Made by a program: the position numbers and the translations under genes
Notes under the pieces: model-generated
The model's input: the letters and a program-made list of their open reading frames with translations, nothing else
The model's database searches: none
Told to the model about the DNA's origin: nothing
In this document: positions 35,238 to 44,501 of the stretch, piece by piece
Position numbering within the stretch: position 1 is the stretch's first letter
How the letters are laid out: the number at the start of each line of letters is the position of its first letter
NCBI RefSeq assembly: GCF_900156865.1
Contig: NZ_LT732529.1
Span: forward strand, 4,451,113-4,515,112
Direction of reading: 5' to 3'
Length of the DNA: 64,000 nucleotides
DNA from: Litchfieldia sinesaloumensis
Lineage (GTDB): Bacteria; Bacillota; Bacilli; Bacillales; Bacillaceae_L

Positions 35238-36611
35238 ATGTTTCTATTAACTAGAAAAAAAGAAGAAATCAATAAAGAGGAAGCGTTTTCAAATTATTTG
35301 GTAGAAGAACTACAAAAAGTTTATAAACAAAATGAAAACTATGATGGCTTGTCAAAGGATGTTCCATATTTATCAGGCGATAGTGAAATAGAGGTATGGA
35401 TTAATAAGCTATTAGAACTAAAAAACGCTCAAATTAGGGAACAATTCCTCAAAAACATTGAAATTATGGAGTTTGTTACGCAAATGGATTATGTGAAGGA
35501 TATGGTGGACTATATTTCTATTCAAAAATCATCCATGGATGACGTGGCAGCTAGTAGTGAGGAAATGAGTGCTTCAATTGAACAAATTTCTGATTTCGTT
35601 CAGAATTCTTTAATCACAACAAATGAAACAATCTCTATTTCAACAAATTCTCTTGATACAATCAATGATTCTTTTAAGTATATCAATGAATCTTTTGAGG
35701 AGATAAAGGCTGTTCAAGACAAAATGCAGAACGTTGTAGAAGTCACAAAGGAAATCGAAAATGTCGTGAACATTATTAATAATGTAGCGGGGCAAACCAA
35801 TCTGTTAGCTTTAAATGCTAGTATTGAAGCTGCAAGATCTGGAGAGGCCGGTCGAGGTTTTTCTGTTGTGGCAACGGAAATAAAAAAATTAGCTGACAAT
35901 ACCAAACAATCGGCTAACTATATAAAAGACATGGTAACGAAACTAAGAGGAGAGATTGGAGCATCAGAAGAAACAATTACTGGTGCAGTTACAGTTTTTA
36001 CTAAGGGTAAAGAACAAATTAATCAGGCTGTACTTTCAATGAATCAATTGGAGCAGTCATTAGGAAGTATTTCAACAGTGTTTGAAGAAATATCGGCTAA
36101 TGTTGAGGAGCAATCGGCAACAACACAGGAAATTACAGGGCAACTTTCTGAGTTGAACGTTCAAACGCAAGCATTGAATGAGGTATGTATTAAAACAGGA
36201 CAAGGAATTTATGATGTAAGTAGTATGCTGCAGGATACTAAGGAAATGGCACTGCCTTATTTTAAAGATTTAAAAGAAGAGCAAATTAAAAAGGTAGCGA
36301 CGGTTGACCACTTACTCTTTAAATGGAAAGCTTATAATGTTGCTTGTGGATTTGTAAAACTAAATGAAAATAGCTTAGGAGATTACATGGACTGTAACCT
36401 TGGAAGAATGCTTGAATCCTTAAATCAAACGGACCATACACACGAAACAGTACGGAAAATGTATATACCACATAAGAATGTACATGAACTTACGAAAGAA
36501 GTCATTATGGCTGTTAACAGTGGTAATAGAAATAATCTAGATCATCTCTTACAAGAGCTAGCGGAGAATACCAATGAATTCGTTGAGGAATTTAGAACAA
36601 TAAAGTTTTAG
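35238..36611 (+). CDS. Soluble methyl-accepting chemotaxis protein with C-terminal CZB zinc domain
   Basis: A 457-residue chemoreceptor without any membrane helix. The central part is the MCP signalling hairpin, with the tip [22 protein letters not shown] near residues 177-198. From about residue 355 a CZB domain follows: H358 in DHLLFKW, C386 in MDCNLG, and H412 and H416 in [10 protein letters not shown] supply the 3-His/1-Cys zinc site. CZB receptors sense hypochlorite, pH or redox through the zinc-bound cysteine. The N-terminal ~60 residues have no known sensor domain. Monocistronic with AGGGGGAAAG ribosome binding bases. Confidence 0.88.
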   Translation: MFLLTRKKEEINKEEAFSNYLVEELQKVYKQNENYDGLSKDVPYLSGDSEIEVWINKLLELKNAQIREQFLKNIEIMEFVTQMDYVKDMVDYISIQKSSMDDVAASSEEMSASIEQISDFVQNSLITTNETISISTNSLDTINDSFKYINESFEEIKAVQDKMQNVVEVTKEIENVVNIINNVAGQTNLLALNASIEAARSGEAGRGFSVVATEIKKLADNTKQSANYIKDMVTKLRGEIGASEETITGAVTVFTKGKEQINQAVLSMNQLEQSLGSISTVFEEISANVEEQSATTQEITGQLSELNVQTQALNEVCIKTGQGIYDVSSMLQDTKEMALPYFKDLKEEQIKKVATVDHLLFKWKAYNVACGFVKLNENSLGDYMDCNLGRMLESLNQTDHTHETVRKMYIPHKNVHELTKEVIMAVNSGNRNNLDHLLQELAENTNEFVEEFRTIKF

Positions 36612-36638
36612 TGGTGACAATTGACTCACCAAATTAAA

Positions 36639-36667
36639 ATAGGGACACCGAAACTGTCCCTTATTTT
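36639..36667 (+). terminator. Terminator of the chemoreceptor gene
   Basis: AGGGACA pairs with TGTCCCT, followed by TATTTTT. The arms belong to the same GGGACA hairpin type as at 21965 and 22402. Confidence 0.8.
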
Positions 36668-36695
36668 TCATATTATATTTATCCTCGAGTTTAAA

Positions 36696-37337
36696 CTAAC
36701 CTCCAACCCGATTACTTAATTCCTCTTGTTTCCTTGCGATTTTCTTATAAGCGAGATTTGCTGAAGAAAGAATCACTAGACCTAATAGGCTGATACCAAA
36801 AAAGAATCCTAATCCAGATATGTTGGCAACGGCAAAGTAAACCGCGGCAAATCCAAAAATAATAAAAAGACTAGGCATCGGGTTGTAGATAGTAATTAGA
36901 AGTGCATTTTTTAAATGAGTACCTAAAGGTTGTTCAAATTCAACAAAGGAAGCTAAGGTGTAGCAAATGATAAGGAGATAAATGCAACTCATAATCAAAC
37001 TTGAATAAAAAAGAAATGTAGAAATCTCATTAGAAGTAGAACTTAAAAAGCGTATATTCATATACAAAATAAAACCGATAACGCTAATAAATAATCCTAA
37101 TTTATTGCTATTTAAAAATTCTTTTCTATAATAACCCCAAAAGGTCTTAAAAACAGGTGGATGATTCTTCATTAGAAACTGTCTTAGTGTAGCTAACATT
37201 GCAATTGTAGCTGGGAAAAATCCCAATATCACAAAACCACTTAATGTAAATAGAATCCACAGGATATTTAAATATGCAAGTCTCGCCACCCATTCACAAA
37301 AGGTAAGAACTGAACTTGAAAATGCACCTAATTGCAT
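36696..37337 (-). CDS. DUF624 (YesL-like) membrane protein
   Basis: A 213-residue protein with five to six helices. WVARLAYLNILWILFTLSGFVILGFFPATIAMLA is the DUF624 signature (LNxLWxxFTLxGxxxxGxxPAT). Genes of this family sit beside sugar ABC importers and YesM/YesN pairs in bacilli; the function is not established. AAGGAGG precedes ATG 37337. It is divergent from the ABC genes beginning at 37596 and probably belongs to that system. A second member lies at 60480. Confidence 0.85.
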   Translation of the reverse strand: MQLGAFSSSVLTFCEWVARLAYLNILWILFTLSGFVILGFFPATIAMLATLRQFLMKNHPPVFKTFWGYYRKEFLNSNKLGLFISVIGFILYMNIRFLSSTSNEISTFLFYSSLIMSCIYLLIICYTLASFVEFEQPLGTHLKNALLITIYNPMPSLFIIFGFAAVYFAVANISGLGFFFGISLLGLVILSSANLAYKKIARKQEELSNRVGG

Positions 37338-37518
37338 AGTACCCCTCCTTATCATAACTATATCACGTGATAGATTATAGCGTTTTTATTTTTTCTAAGA
37401 AGGTAAAAAATTTATCAAAAAGGTAAAAATAAAGCTCTAATAGTAACAAACTGTCTTGTAGTTGAAATAAGGGGTAGAAATGTAGTAAAAATTTTGCCAA
37501 TAGTGTAAAAATTATTCG

Positions 37519-37547
37519 TTGTTGAAAGCGATTTCAAATTTTATACT
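37519..37547 (+). promoter_or_regulatory. Promoter with perfect cre site for the first sugar ABC operon
   Basis: TTGTTG (37519-37524), 17 bases, TATACT (37542-37547). TGAAAGCGATTTCA (37523-37536) fits the cre consensus fully and lies in the spacer, so CcpA would block RNA polymerase binding. Confidence 0.75.
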
Positions 37548-37595
37548 TAGACTACATTTAGATTACTAATCTTCAATAAGAAGAGGTGAAAGATT

Positions 37596-38558
37596 ATGAG
37601 TAGTGAAGCAAAGCTCGAGACAGAGATCGTAAAAAAAGCGAAAAATCATGTGCGAGCCAAAAAAAGAAAGAGTGGTCCTTTTAGTGGATGGAAGGAGAAT
37701 CTTGCTGGATATGCATTTGTAGCACCAATGTTTATTGGTACTTCTGTATTGGTTTTATTTCCGATTCTTTCTTCGTTTGTTCTAAGTTTTACAGATTGGA
37801 ATTTTGTATCTGGTTACCAGAATGCTAGATTCATAGGATTTGAGAACTTTTCCAAATTATTTACGAATGCACTGTTCATTAAGGGTTTAATCAATAACTT
37901 TATCTTAATTTTAGCCATCCCAATTACTTTAATAGTATCTCTAGGATTGGCTGTTATTATCAATAAGTATGTCTACTTAAAGGATTTGTTTAAGGTGATT
38001 TATTTTATGCCGTTTATTTCGAGCATTGTTGCCGTAGCAGTTGTCTTTCAGGTGTTGTTCCATCCAACAAAAGGTCCAATTAACCAATTACTCATATCGC
38101 TCGGGGTTGATAATCCACCTGCATGGATTGCAGACGTCACTTATGCCCTGCCATCTGTTATGTTAATTATGATTTGGACAGGAATTGGATTTAATTTAAT
38201 CATTTATTTGGCAGGCTTGCAGAATATCCCTAAGGAATTATATGAGGCTGCACAAATTGATGGTGCTACAGCTTGGTCCCAATTTACCAAAATTACAATT
38301 CCGTTAGTGTCACCTACAACATTCTTATTGTTTGTTACCGGTGTTATCTCAAGCTTTAAAGTATTTGATCTGATTATTGTCTTAACGAATGGTGGACCAG
38401 CAAATTCAACTATTACACCAGTTGTTTATTTATATCAGCAGGCATTTATAGAACTAAAGACAGGTTATGCTTCAGCTATTTCATTAGTAATGTTTATCAT
38501 CATACTAATTATTACCTATATCCAATTTGTTGGTCAGAAAAGATGGGTAAATTATTAA
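37596..38558 (+). CDS. Sugar ABC transporter permease (UgpA/MalF type)
   Basis: A 320-residue protein with a basic N-terminal tail and six helices. The EAA loop ELYEAAQIDGATAWSQF near residue 214 contacts the ATPase. Together with the next two genes it forms a CUT1-type oligosaccharide importer. No ATPase gene is present in this region, so a shared ATPase such as MsmX is presumably used. AGAGGTG ribosome binding site. Confidence 0.93.
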   Translation: MSSEAKLETEIVKKAKNHVRAKKRKSGPFSGWKENLAGYAFVAPMFIGTSVLVLFPILSSFVLSFTDWNFVSGYQNARFIGFENFSKLFTNALFIKGLINNFILILAIPITLIVSLGLAVIINKYVYLKDLFKVIYFMPFISSIVAVAVVFQVLFHPTKGPINQLLISLGVDNPPAWIADVTYALPSVMLIMIWTGIGFNLIIYLAGLQNIPKELYEAAQIDGATAWSQFTKITIPLVSPTTFLLFVTGVISSFKVFDLIIVLTNGGPANSTITPVVYLYQQAFIELKTGYASAISLVMFIIILIITYIQFVGQKRWVNY

Positions 38559-38577
38559 ATAGGAAGGAGCAGTACAG

Positions 38578-39411
38578 ATGGTAGCAAAATTAGATATGCG
38601 TAAATTACTCACGACAGTCATAATGATTCTACTAGGAATTGCTTTTCTAATGCCATTCTTGTGGATGATTTCTGCTTCTTTAAAAGTAGAAGAAGATGTA
38701 TTGTCATTTCCGATTAAATGGATCCCAGAAACGTGGAATGTAGTTGAAAATTATAAAGAGGTCTGGACAGGCTCAATGCCATTTATACTCTTATACTGGA
38801 ACTCTATTAAAGTTACTGTTCTAACTACCTTAATCTCATGTACGGTTTCATGTTTAGCAGCATATGGATTTGCCAAAATCAATTTTAAAGGTAGGGATTT
38901 AATATTTTTAATTGTATTGGCGACCTTTATGATTCCGCCTCAAACATTGTTAGTAACACAATTTCTACTATATAGATGGGTAGGTCTTTACGATACACAC
39001 ACAGGTCTCATACTATTAAATAGTTTTAGTGTATTTGGTACTTTTATGCTTCGCCAATTCTATCTCGGAATTAGTAATGAAATTATTGAATCAGCAAGAA
39101 TGGATGGGGCAGGTCATCTTAGAATATTTGCTTCGATTGCACTGCCTTTAGTAAGGCCGGCAATTGCAACTTATGCGATATTACGGTTTATCTGGACCTG
39201 GAATGACTTCCAGAATCCATTAATATTTCTTCGTTCCAAAGAGTTATATACCATTCAACTCGGTGTACAAAGTTTTTCGGATCAACATGGTAGCGTGTAT
39301 TCCTTAATGATGGCAGCTTCTGTGTCGGCAATCTTACCATTATTAATTATCTTTATTATCGGACAGAAAAACGTCATTGAAGGAATTCAGCTGGGTGGGG
39401 TAAAAGGGTAA
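38578..39411 (+). CDS. Sugar ABC transporter permease (UgpE/MalG type)
   Basis: A 277-residue, six-helix protein. The EAA loop EIIESARMDGAGHLRIF lies near residue 164 and the C-terminus ends in the usual GGVKG. Pairs with the preceding permease; 19-base gap and AGGAAGGAG before the ATG show one operon. Confidence 0.93.
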   Translation: MVAKLDMRKLLTTVIMILLGIAFLMPFLWMISASLKVEEDVLSFPIKWIPETWNVVENYKEVWTGSMPFILLYWNSIKVTVLTTLISCTVSCLAAYGFAKINFKGRDLIFLIVLATFMIPPQTLLVTQFLLYRWVGLYDTHTGLILLNSFSVFGTFMLRQFYLGISNEIIESARMDGAGHLRIFASIALPLVRPAIATYAILRFIWTWNDFQNPLIFLRSKELYTIQLGVQSFSDQHGSVYSLMMAASVSAILPLLIIFIIGQKNVIEGIQLGGVKG

Positions 39412-39482
39412 AACGGTATGTACTCTTAGCTTAGATTGGGAGAGTTGATATACAAAACAAAAATTATAGGGAGGGTTTAAAG

Positions 39483-40796
39483 ATGAAAAGATGGGGGTTA
39501 TTATTACTTGTTGGCTTTTTCGCAATGTTTGCTTTAGTTGCTTGTTCTGAAAAAGATGATGCTTCAACAGGTGAAGGATCAACTGATGAAGAAGTAACGC
39601 TAAAATTTGTCCACTGGGTGAATGAAGATGTAGGGAAATGGGAAAGTGTTATCTCAAAGTACGAAGAAGCAAATCCGGGAATCAAGGTTGAGTCTATACC
39701 GCTTGTTGAAAATATGAATTCACGCGATTATTTTAAACAATTGGATTTAATGGCCTCAGCAGGAGATGATATGGATTTAATTCTGTTTTCCAATGTAAGT
39801 GACTTAGTCAAACGTATAGACGCAGGTCTAGTTGAACCAATCAATGAATATCTAGATGCAGAGGGTATTGATATTAATACTGTTTACAATAACACCTATC
39901 CATCCGTGGATGGTAAGTACTATGGTTTGCCAATGAAAAATGTGACCATGCTTGTGATGATGAATAAAGCACATCTTGATGAAGCGGGCTTGGAGATTCC
40001 TACAGATTGGACATGGGATGACTATGCTGAATATGCGAAAAAGCTAACAACTGACGAACACTACGGTTCTTACTTCCACACATGGCATAACTTGTTTTCA
40101 TCATTGAAATTGATGAGTAAATCAGAGGGAACCATGATATTAAATGAAGATGGTACTTCAAATGCAACTGATCCGATGCTTCGTGCTTCACTCGAATTAC
40201 GTAATCAATTAGAAAACGTGGATAAGTCTTCTGTTCCATTTACTGAAATCTTATCTCAAAAAATGGATTATCGTCAGCAATTCTTTAGTCAATCAGCTTC
40301 GATGATTCCTATCGGAAGTTATATGGTAACAGAATGGGGCCAATTTACACCAGAATTTGAAATTGCGTGGGCACCATGGCCAAAAAATAATGCAAGTGAC
40401 GAAGGTCTAGTACCGATGAATGGAGACTTAATTTCAATCGCAAAATCCTCAAAACATAAGCAGGAGGCATATGACTTCATGCGTTGGTTGTCAACTGAGG
40501 GTCTTCTAGAACAAGGAATTTGGATTCCGTCTTGGGCTGAAGCAGATTTTGATAGTATGTTAGAAACAGTAGTAAATGGAACTGCAAAACCTGAGGCAAT
40601 TCATATGGATTCCTTGAAGTCTACTCTTTCCAAAGCAAAACCATCTAAACCAATTGCACCGCCACCATATATTACAGAAGCGGATACAGAATATACTGCA
40701 GAGGTTGAATTATATCTCCTTGGTGAGCAGGATTTAGATAAAACAATGGATAATGTAGAAAAAAGAATACAGGCACTTGTAGATGCTAACCAATAG
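39483..40796 (+). CDS. Extracellular sugar-binding lipoprotein of the ABC importer
   Basis: A 437-residue protein with a lipoprotein signal (ALVACSEKDD; lipidated Cys at residue 21) and the family-1 solute-binding fold: VTLKFVHWVNEDVGKWESVI, GKYYGLPMKNVTMLVMMNKAHL and SKHKQEAYDFMRWLSTEG. It captures an oligosaccharide outside the membrane for the two permeases. The ligand is unknown; uronate-containing sugars are plausible from the neighbouring uxaC. Confidence 0.92.
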   Translation: MKRWGLLLLVGFFAMFALVACSEKDDASTGEGSTDEEVTLKFVHWVNEDVGKWESVISKYEEANPGIKVESIPLVENMNSRDYFKQLDLMASAGDDMDLILFSNVSDLVKRIDAGLVEPINEYLDAEGIDINTVYNNTYPSVDGKYYGLPMKNVTMLVMMNKAHLDEAGLEIPTDWTWDDYAEYAKKLTTDEHYGSYFHTWHNLFSSLKLMSKSEGTMILNEDGTSNATDPMLRASLELRNQLENVDKSSVPFTEILSQKMDYRQQFFSQSASMIPIGSYMVTEWGQFTPEFEIAWAPWPKNNASDEGLVPMNGDLISIAKSSKHKQEAYDFMRWLSTEGLLEQGIWIPSWAEADFDSMLETVVNGTAKPEAIHMDSLKSTLSKAKPSKPIAPPPYITEADTEYTAEVELYLLGEQDLDKTMDNVEKRIQALVDANQ

Positions 40797-40815
40797 TTAG
40801 AATATTCATGATATA

Positions 40816-40853
40816 ATAGAGAGAAAACACTCGTTTTCTCTCTATTTATTTTT
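40816..40853 (+). terminator. Intra-cluster terminator between transport and sensor genes
   Basis: ATAGAGAGAAAAC pairs with GTTTTCTCTCTAT (13 bp, loop ACTC), then TTATTTTT. It would keep the kinase/regulator genes at a lower level than the importer. Confidence 0.85.
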
Positions 40854-40872
40854 ACTATGAAGGAGATCAGCA

Positions 40873-42669
40873 GTGAAGAGATTATGGGAAAAAGTAAACC
40901 AAATGTCCTTACGAACAAGGTTAATGATCTCAGTTATCATTTGCATATTATTACCTTGGGTTAGTACGTTTATTGTTTCAAACTACTTTACGAAAGATGT
41001 TTTAGAGCAGCGTGCCGCAGCACAATCGGAAGATGATTTAAGAATGATTGAACTAGGAATAAGGAATATTTTTGATGATATTATGTATACATCAAACTAT
41101 ATCCAATTTGATTCAAATATGAGTCAGTTACTAAAATCACACGAGCTAATTAATGCAGATTCTCCAACCATAAAACAAGAGATTGCCCTTAACTATATCC
41201 ATATATCAAATGAATTATCAAGTATTACCGAATTACTAATGCCCCTCTATATTACAATTTTGTTTGAGAATGACTTATATTACAACAACTATTCTTTAGT
41301 GAATTTTGATCCTTTACAGTTTAAGGAAACCTCATGGTTTGAGAAGGTAGAGAGCTTAAGTTTTTATGAGACCTACTGGCTAGGTGCACATGATAACTAT
41401 ATTCAATCAGAGAAAGATACATACCCATATTTGCTTACAATTGGGAGAAGAATACAACAAGCAAATTCATCAAATATATATTTAATCATAAGTTTGAAAG
41501 AAAATGAGATAAGAAGACTATTTAGTCAATATCAGATAGAAAAACGTGCTAAGTTTTATTTGACAAATAGGAATGGTGAAGTTTATTCGAGTTTAAATAC
41601 AGATGAAATAGGAACCACATTACCATACGAATTAAGGGACTCTGATTATCAAATCGTTAATTTTGAAGAAGAGAAGCATCTAATGGTCTCATACCCAGTA
41701 TCCTATTCGGATTGGAGATTAGTTAGCCTTGTTCCTTATAAGGACACGATTGGATCAATCAATATGGTTACTAGAACGACCATTCTTATTCAAGGAGGAT
41801 TCTTGGTCCTGTTCTTAATTGGACTTATTATGCTCGTGCGTGAATTCACGAAACCAATTATCCGATTAAACTCTGTCACAAAAGCGATCAAAAAGGGGGA
41901 CTTATCAGCTAGGATCCAACTTTCAGGAAGTAACGACGTAGCTCAGTTAGGACATTCCTTTAATCATATGTTGGATACAATTGAGGAAATGATTGAACAA
42001 ATAAAAATACAGGAAGAGGCCAAAAGGAACGCAGAATTAGACATGCTCCAAGCTCAAATTAATCCACACTTTTTATTTAATGTATTAAATGCAATACGCT
42101 TAAAGATTAAGATGGAGGGAAATAATGGGAGCGCTTCACTAATTTATTCATTATCCGCTTTACTGAGGATGACAATAAATCGTAATAATGCATTTATTCC
42201 ATTAGATGAAGAGATATCGATTGTAAAGCATTATGTAGAATTGATGAATTTCCGTCACCAACATGATGTAGTGCTAAAGATTGACGTAGGTGAAATTGCA
42301 TCTGCTATAAATGTGCCAAGGTTTTTCTTGCAACCTGTAATTGAAAACGCAATTATTCATGGCAATAATAATCGTAAAGAGACAATTCAAATAAGTGCCG
42401 CTGAACAGATAAACACACATTTAAAATTATACATTACAGACAATGGTAAAGGGATGGACAAGGTTACGTTAAAACAATTGCAAGAAAGGGTCTATCAGAC
42501 AACTAATCAGCAATATGATAAAAATGATCAATCATTCAATGGAATTGGATTACAAAATGTCTATCAAAGGATGAAATTAGTCTATGGAGATGATTTTCAT
42601 ATGGGAATAGATAGTAATGAAGGTGTAGGTACGACGGTAATCTTTCATATACCAGTTCATAAGGGGTGA
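40873..42669 (+). CDS. YesM-type sensor histidine kinase
   Basis: A 598-residue membrane kinase: helix at residues ~15-37, ~260-residue extracellular sensor, helix ~290-315, HAMP (REFTKPIIRLNSVTKAIKKG), then the His_kinase domain. The phospho-His is in LQAQINPHFLFNVLNAI, and ATPase motifs include QPVIENAIIHG, DNGKGM and GIGLQNV. GTG start with AAGGAG upstream. It pairs with the next gene and presumably senses the sugar bound by the preceding lipoprotein system. Confidence 0.93.
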   Translation: MKRLWEKVNQMSLRTRLMISVIICILLPWVSTFIVSNYFTKDVLEQRAAAQSEDDLRMIELGIRNIFDDIMYTSNYIQFDSNMSQLLKSHELINADSPTIKQEIALNYIHISNELSSITELLMPLYITILFENDLYYNNYSLVNFDPLQFKETSWFEKVESLSFYETYWLGAHDNYIQSEKDTYPYLLTIGRRIQQANSSNIYLIISLKENEIRRLFSQYQIEKRAKFYLTNRNGEVYSSLNTDEIGTTLPYELRDSDYQIVNFEEEKHLMVSYPVSYSDWRLVSLVPYKDTIGSINMVTRTTILIQGGFLVLFLIGLIMLVREFTKPIIRLNSVTKAIKKGDLSARIQLSGSNDVAQLGHSFNHMLDTIEEMIEQIKIQEEAKRNAELDMLQAQINPHFLFNVLNAIRLKIKMEGNNGSASLIYSLSALLRMTINRNNAFIPLDEEISIVKHYVELMNFRHQHDVVLKIDVGEIASAINVPRFFLQPVIENAIIHGNNNRKETIQISAAEQINTHLKLYITDNGKGMDKVTLKQLQERVYQTTNQQYDKNDQSFNGIGLQNVYQRMKLVYGDDFHMGIDSNEGVGTTVIFHIPVHKG

Positions 42670-44297
42670 GTCAATTGTATAAAGTGGTCTTGGTAGATGA
42701 TGATGTAATCGTAATTGAGTTCTTAAAGAGATTTATTTCATGGGAGAAGTATGGTTTTAAAGTTATTGCTCACTTTCAAGATAGTACTCTTGCTTTAGAC
42801 TATTTGAGGGAACATGAATATGATGTATTAGTCACGGATATAGGAATGCCTAAACTTAATGGGATTGAATTAATTGAACAACTAAAAAGTCATAAGGAAA
42901 ATGCTCATCATATTATCCTTTCTTGTCATGGCGAGTTCCAATTTGCACAACAAGCTTTAAAGTTAGAAGTCTATGATTATATATTAAAGGAAACGATGGA
43001 AGAGGAAAGTATAACTGTACTACTTGAAAGACTTAAAGAAAAATTGGACCGTGATCAAATTATACTAAATGAGCACTTAAGAGTTTCCACGTTTTTAGAA
43101 AGAAATAATCTTACTCTTAAGTCTAAGTTAATAGAAACACTAATGAAGGAACATAATCTAGAAAAGACTGGATGGTGGAGAGAGCAGAAGGAACTTCTAG
43201 GAATCGACTTCTCATTTATGTATTATACACCGGTACTGTGCTTTATTGATCATTTTCAGGATGTAATGAAGCATTATGAAAATGAGACTTCACTTCAGTT
43301 TAGTATAAATAACCTGGTAGAAGAAGTACTAGCAAATTCTAAACAAAAAGTACAGATATTCTTCATACAAAACCAGTTCTTTATTCTTTTTCCACTGAAG
43401 GACAGGAACAGTGGAGAAGCCCAGCGCACAATAGAATCCGTTGTAAAAGAAATACATCGAAAAATTCGGGCCTTCTTAAAGGTTAGCATTACAACGGTCA
43501 TCGGTTCACAAAATGAAGAGGAACAGCAATTAATAGATAACATGAGATTGTTACTTGAAAACAAAGATCAACGTTTTTATTACCAGTATGATAGCATCCA
43601 TTATTTCAGTCCAATTATGTATACAAGAGATTCAATTTTTCGAGATTATGTAGAGATAGCGCAAAAAATTAAGGAATTCTTATTAAGGGAAGAAAAAAGT
43701 GAAATTATTGAATGTATTTCACAACAATTAAGGAAAATAAAAGAAAGAAAGTATTCACCAGAATCGGTAAAAGATTGGGCAATCAAGCTGATAATTGATA
43801 TTAAATTATCTTTAAATACACTAAAACATTTTGAAGCACATTCTGTAGCAATAACTGTTTCTGACCAGCTTATTCAGCAGGTGGAAACATTTGAACATAT
43901 GGAATCAGTGTTACATGAAATCTTTTATATGTTTATTGAACAGATAAAATCTATTGATTTGACCAGTAGAAATGATGATATTATCAAGGCCCAAAAATAT
44001 GTACAAACCCGTATAGGGGAGAAAATATCCTTGAAGGATGTAGCTACACATCTGCACTTGAATTCAAGTTACTTTAGTCGAATGTACAAGAAAGAAACGG
44101 GAGAAGGTTTTATCGAATATGTAACGAAAGTTAAAATGGCAAAGGCTATAGAGTTACTTAATCACTCGATAAAATCAATTGAGCAAATTGCATTTGAGTT
44201 AGGCTTTGACAATAAAAGTTACTTTTCAAAAACATTTAAAAAGTATTATGGAATGACCCCAGGGGAATATAAATATAGATCTTTAGAAAAGACATAA
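42666..44297 (+). CDS. YesN-type response regulator with AraC DNA-binding domain
   Basis: A 543-residue regulator: receiver domain (VVLVDDDVIVIEF with acidic pocket, phospho-Asp in VLVTDIGMPKLNG, Lys in YDYILKE), a long helical linker (~130-430) and two AraC helix-turn-helix motifs at the C-terminus (KDVATHLHLNSSYFSRMYKKETG and IAFELGFDNKSYFSKTFKKYYGMTP). It overlaps the kinase stop by four bases through GTG 42666; a TTG at 42675 with AAGGGGTGAG before it is an alternative. It should activate the importer operon. Confidence 0.92.
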   Translation: MSQLYKVVLVDDDVIVIEFLKRFISWEKYGFKVIAHFQDSTLALDYLREHEYDVLVTDIGMPKLNGIELIEQLKSHKENAHHIILSCHGEFQFAQQALKLEVYDYILKETMEEESITVLLERLKEKLDRDQIILNEHLRVSTFLERNNLTLKSKLIETLMKEHNLEKTGWWREQKELLGIDFSFMYYTPVLCFIDHFQDVMKHYENETSLQFSINNLVEEVLANSKQKVQIFFIQNQFFILFPLKDRNSGEAQRTIESVVKEIHRKIRAFLKVSITTVIGSQNEEEQQLIDNMRLLLENKDQRFYYQYDSIHYFSPIMYTRDSIFRDYVEIAQKIKEFLLREEKSEIIECISQQLRKIKERKYSPESVKDWAIKLIIDIKLSLNTLKHFEAHSVAITVSDQLIQQVETFEHMESVLHEIFYMFIEQIKSIDLTSRNDDIIKAQKYVQTRIGEKISLKDVATHLHLNSSYFSRMYKKETGEGFIEYVTKVKMAKAIELLNHSIKSIEQIAFELGFDNKSYFSKTFKKYYGMTPGEYKYRSLEKT

Positions 44298-44333
44298 AGG
44301 AATATGAGAGATTCGTATTCCTTTATTATTTTG
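44298..44333 (+). terminator. Terminator after the regulator gene
   Basis: AAAGGAAT and ATTCCTTT arms with a weak extension, followed by a T-rich tail. Confidence 0.7.
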
Positions 44334-44364
44334 TATAATAATTCCATAATATCTCTATTGAAAA

Positions 44365-44432
44365 TAAAAGCGTTTTCTCTTATTATTAGTAGTAGGTAAA
44401 TAGTTTGTTTACTAACCGAACTAATGTATAAT
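44365..44432 (+). promoter_or_regulatory. uxaC control region: weak cre, ROK-type operator, promoter
   Basis: TAAAAGCGTTTTCT (44365-44378) matches cre with two mismatches. AGTTTGTTT-ACT-AACCGAACT (44402-44422) is an imperfect inverted repeat like XylR/NagC-type ROK operators. It overlaps TTGTTT (44405-44410), which with TATAAT (44427-44432, spacer 16) forms the likely promoter. Confidence 0.55.
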
Positions 44433-44501
44433 TGTTTTAGGAATATATTAGTATACTGTTAATAATTTAGCTCATGCTAGATATTTGAAAGGATGAAGGA
44501 A

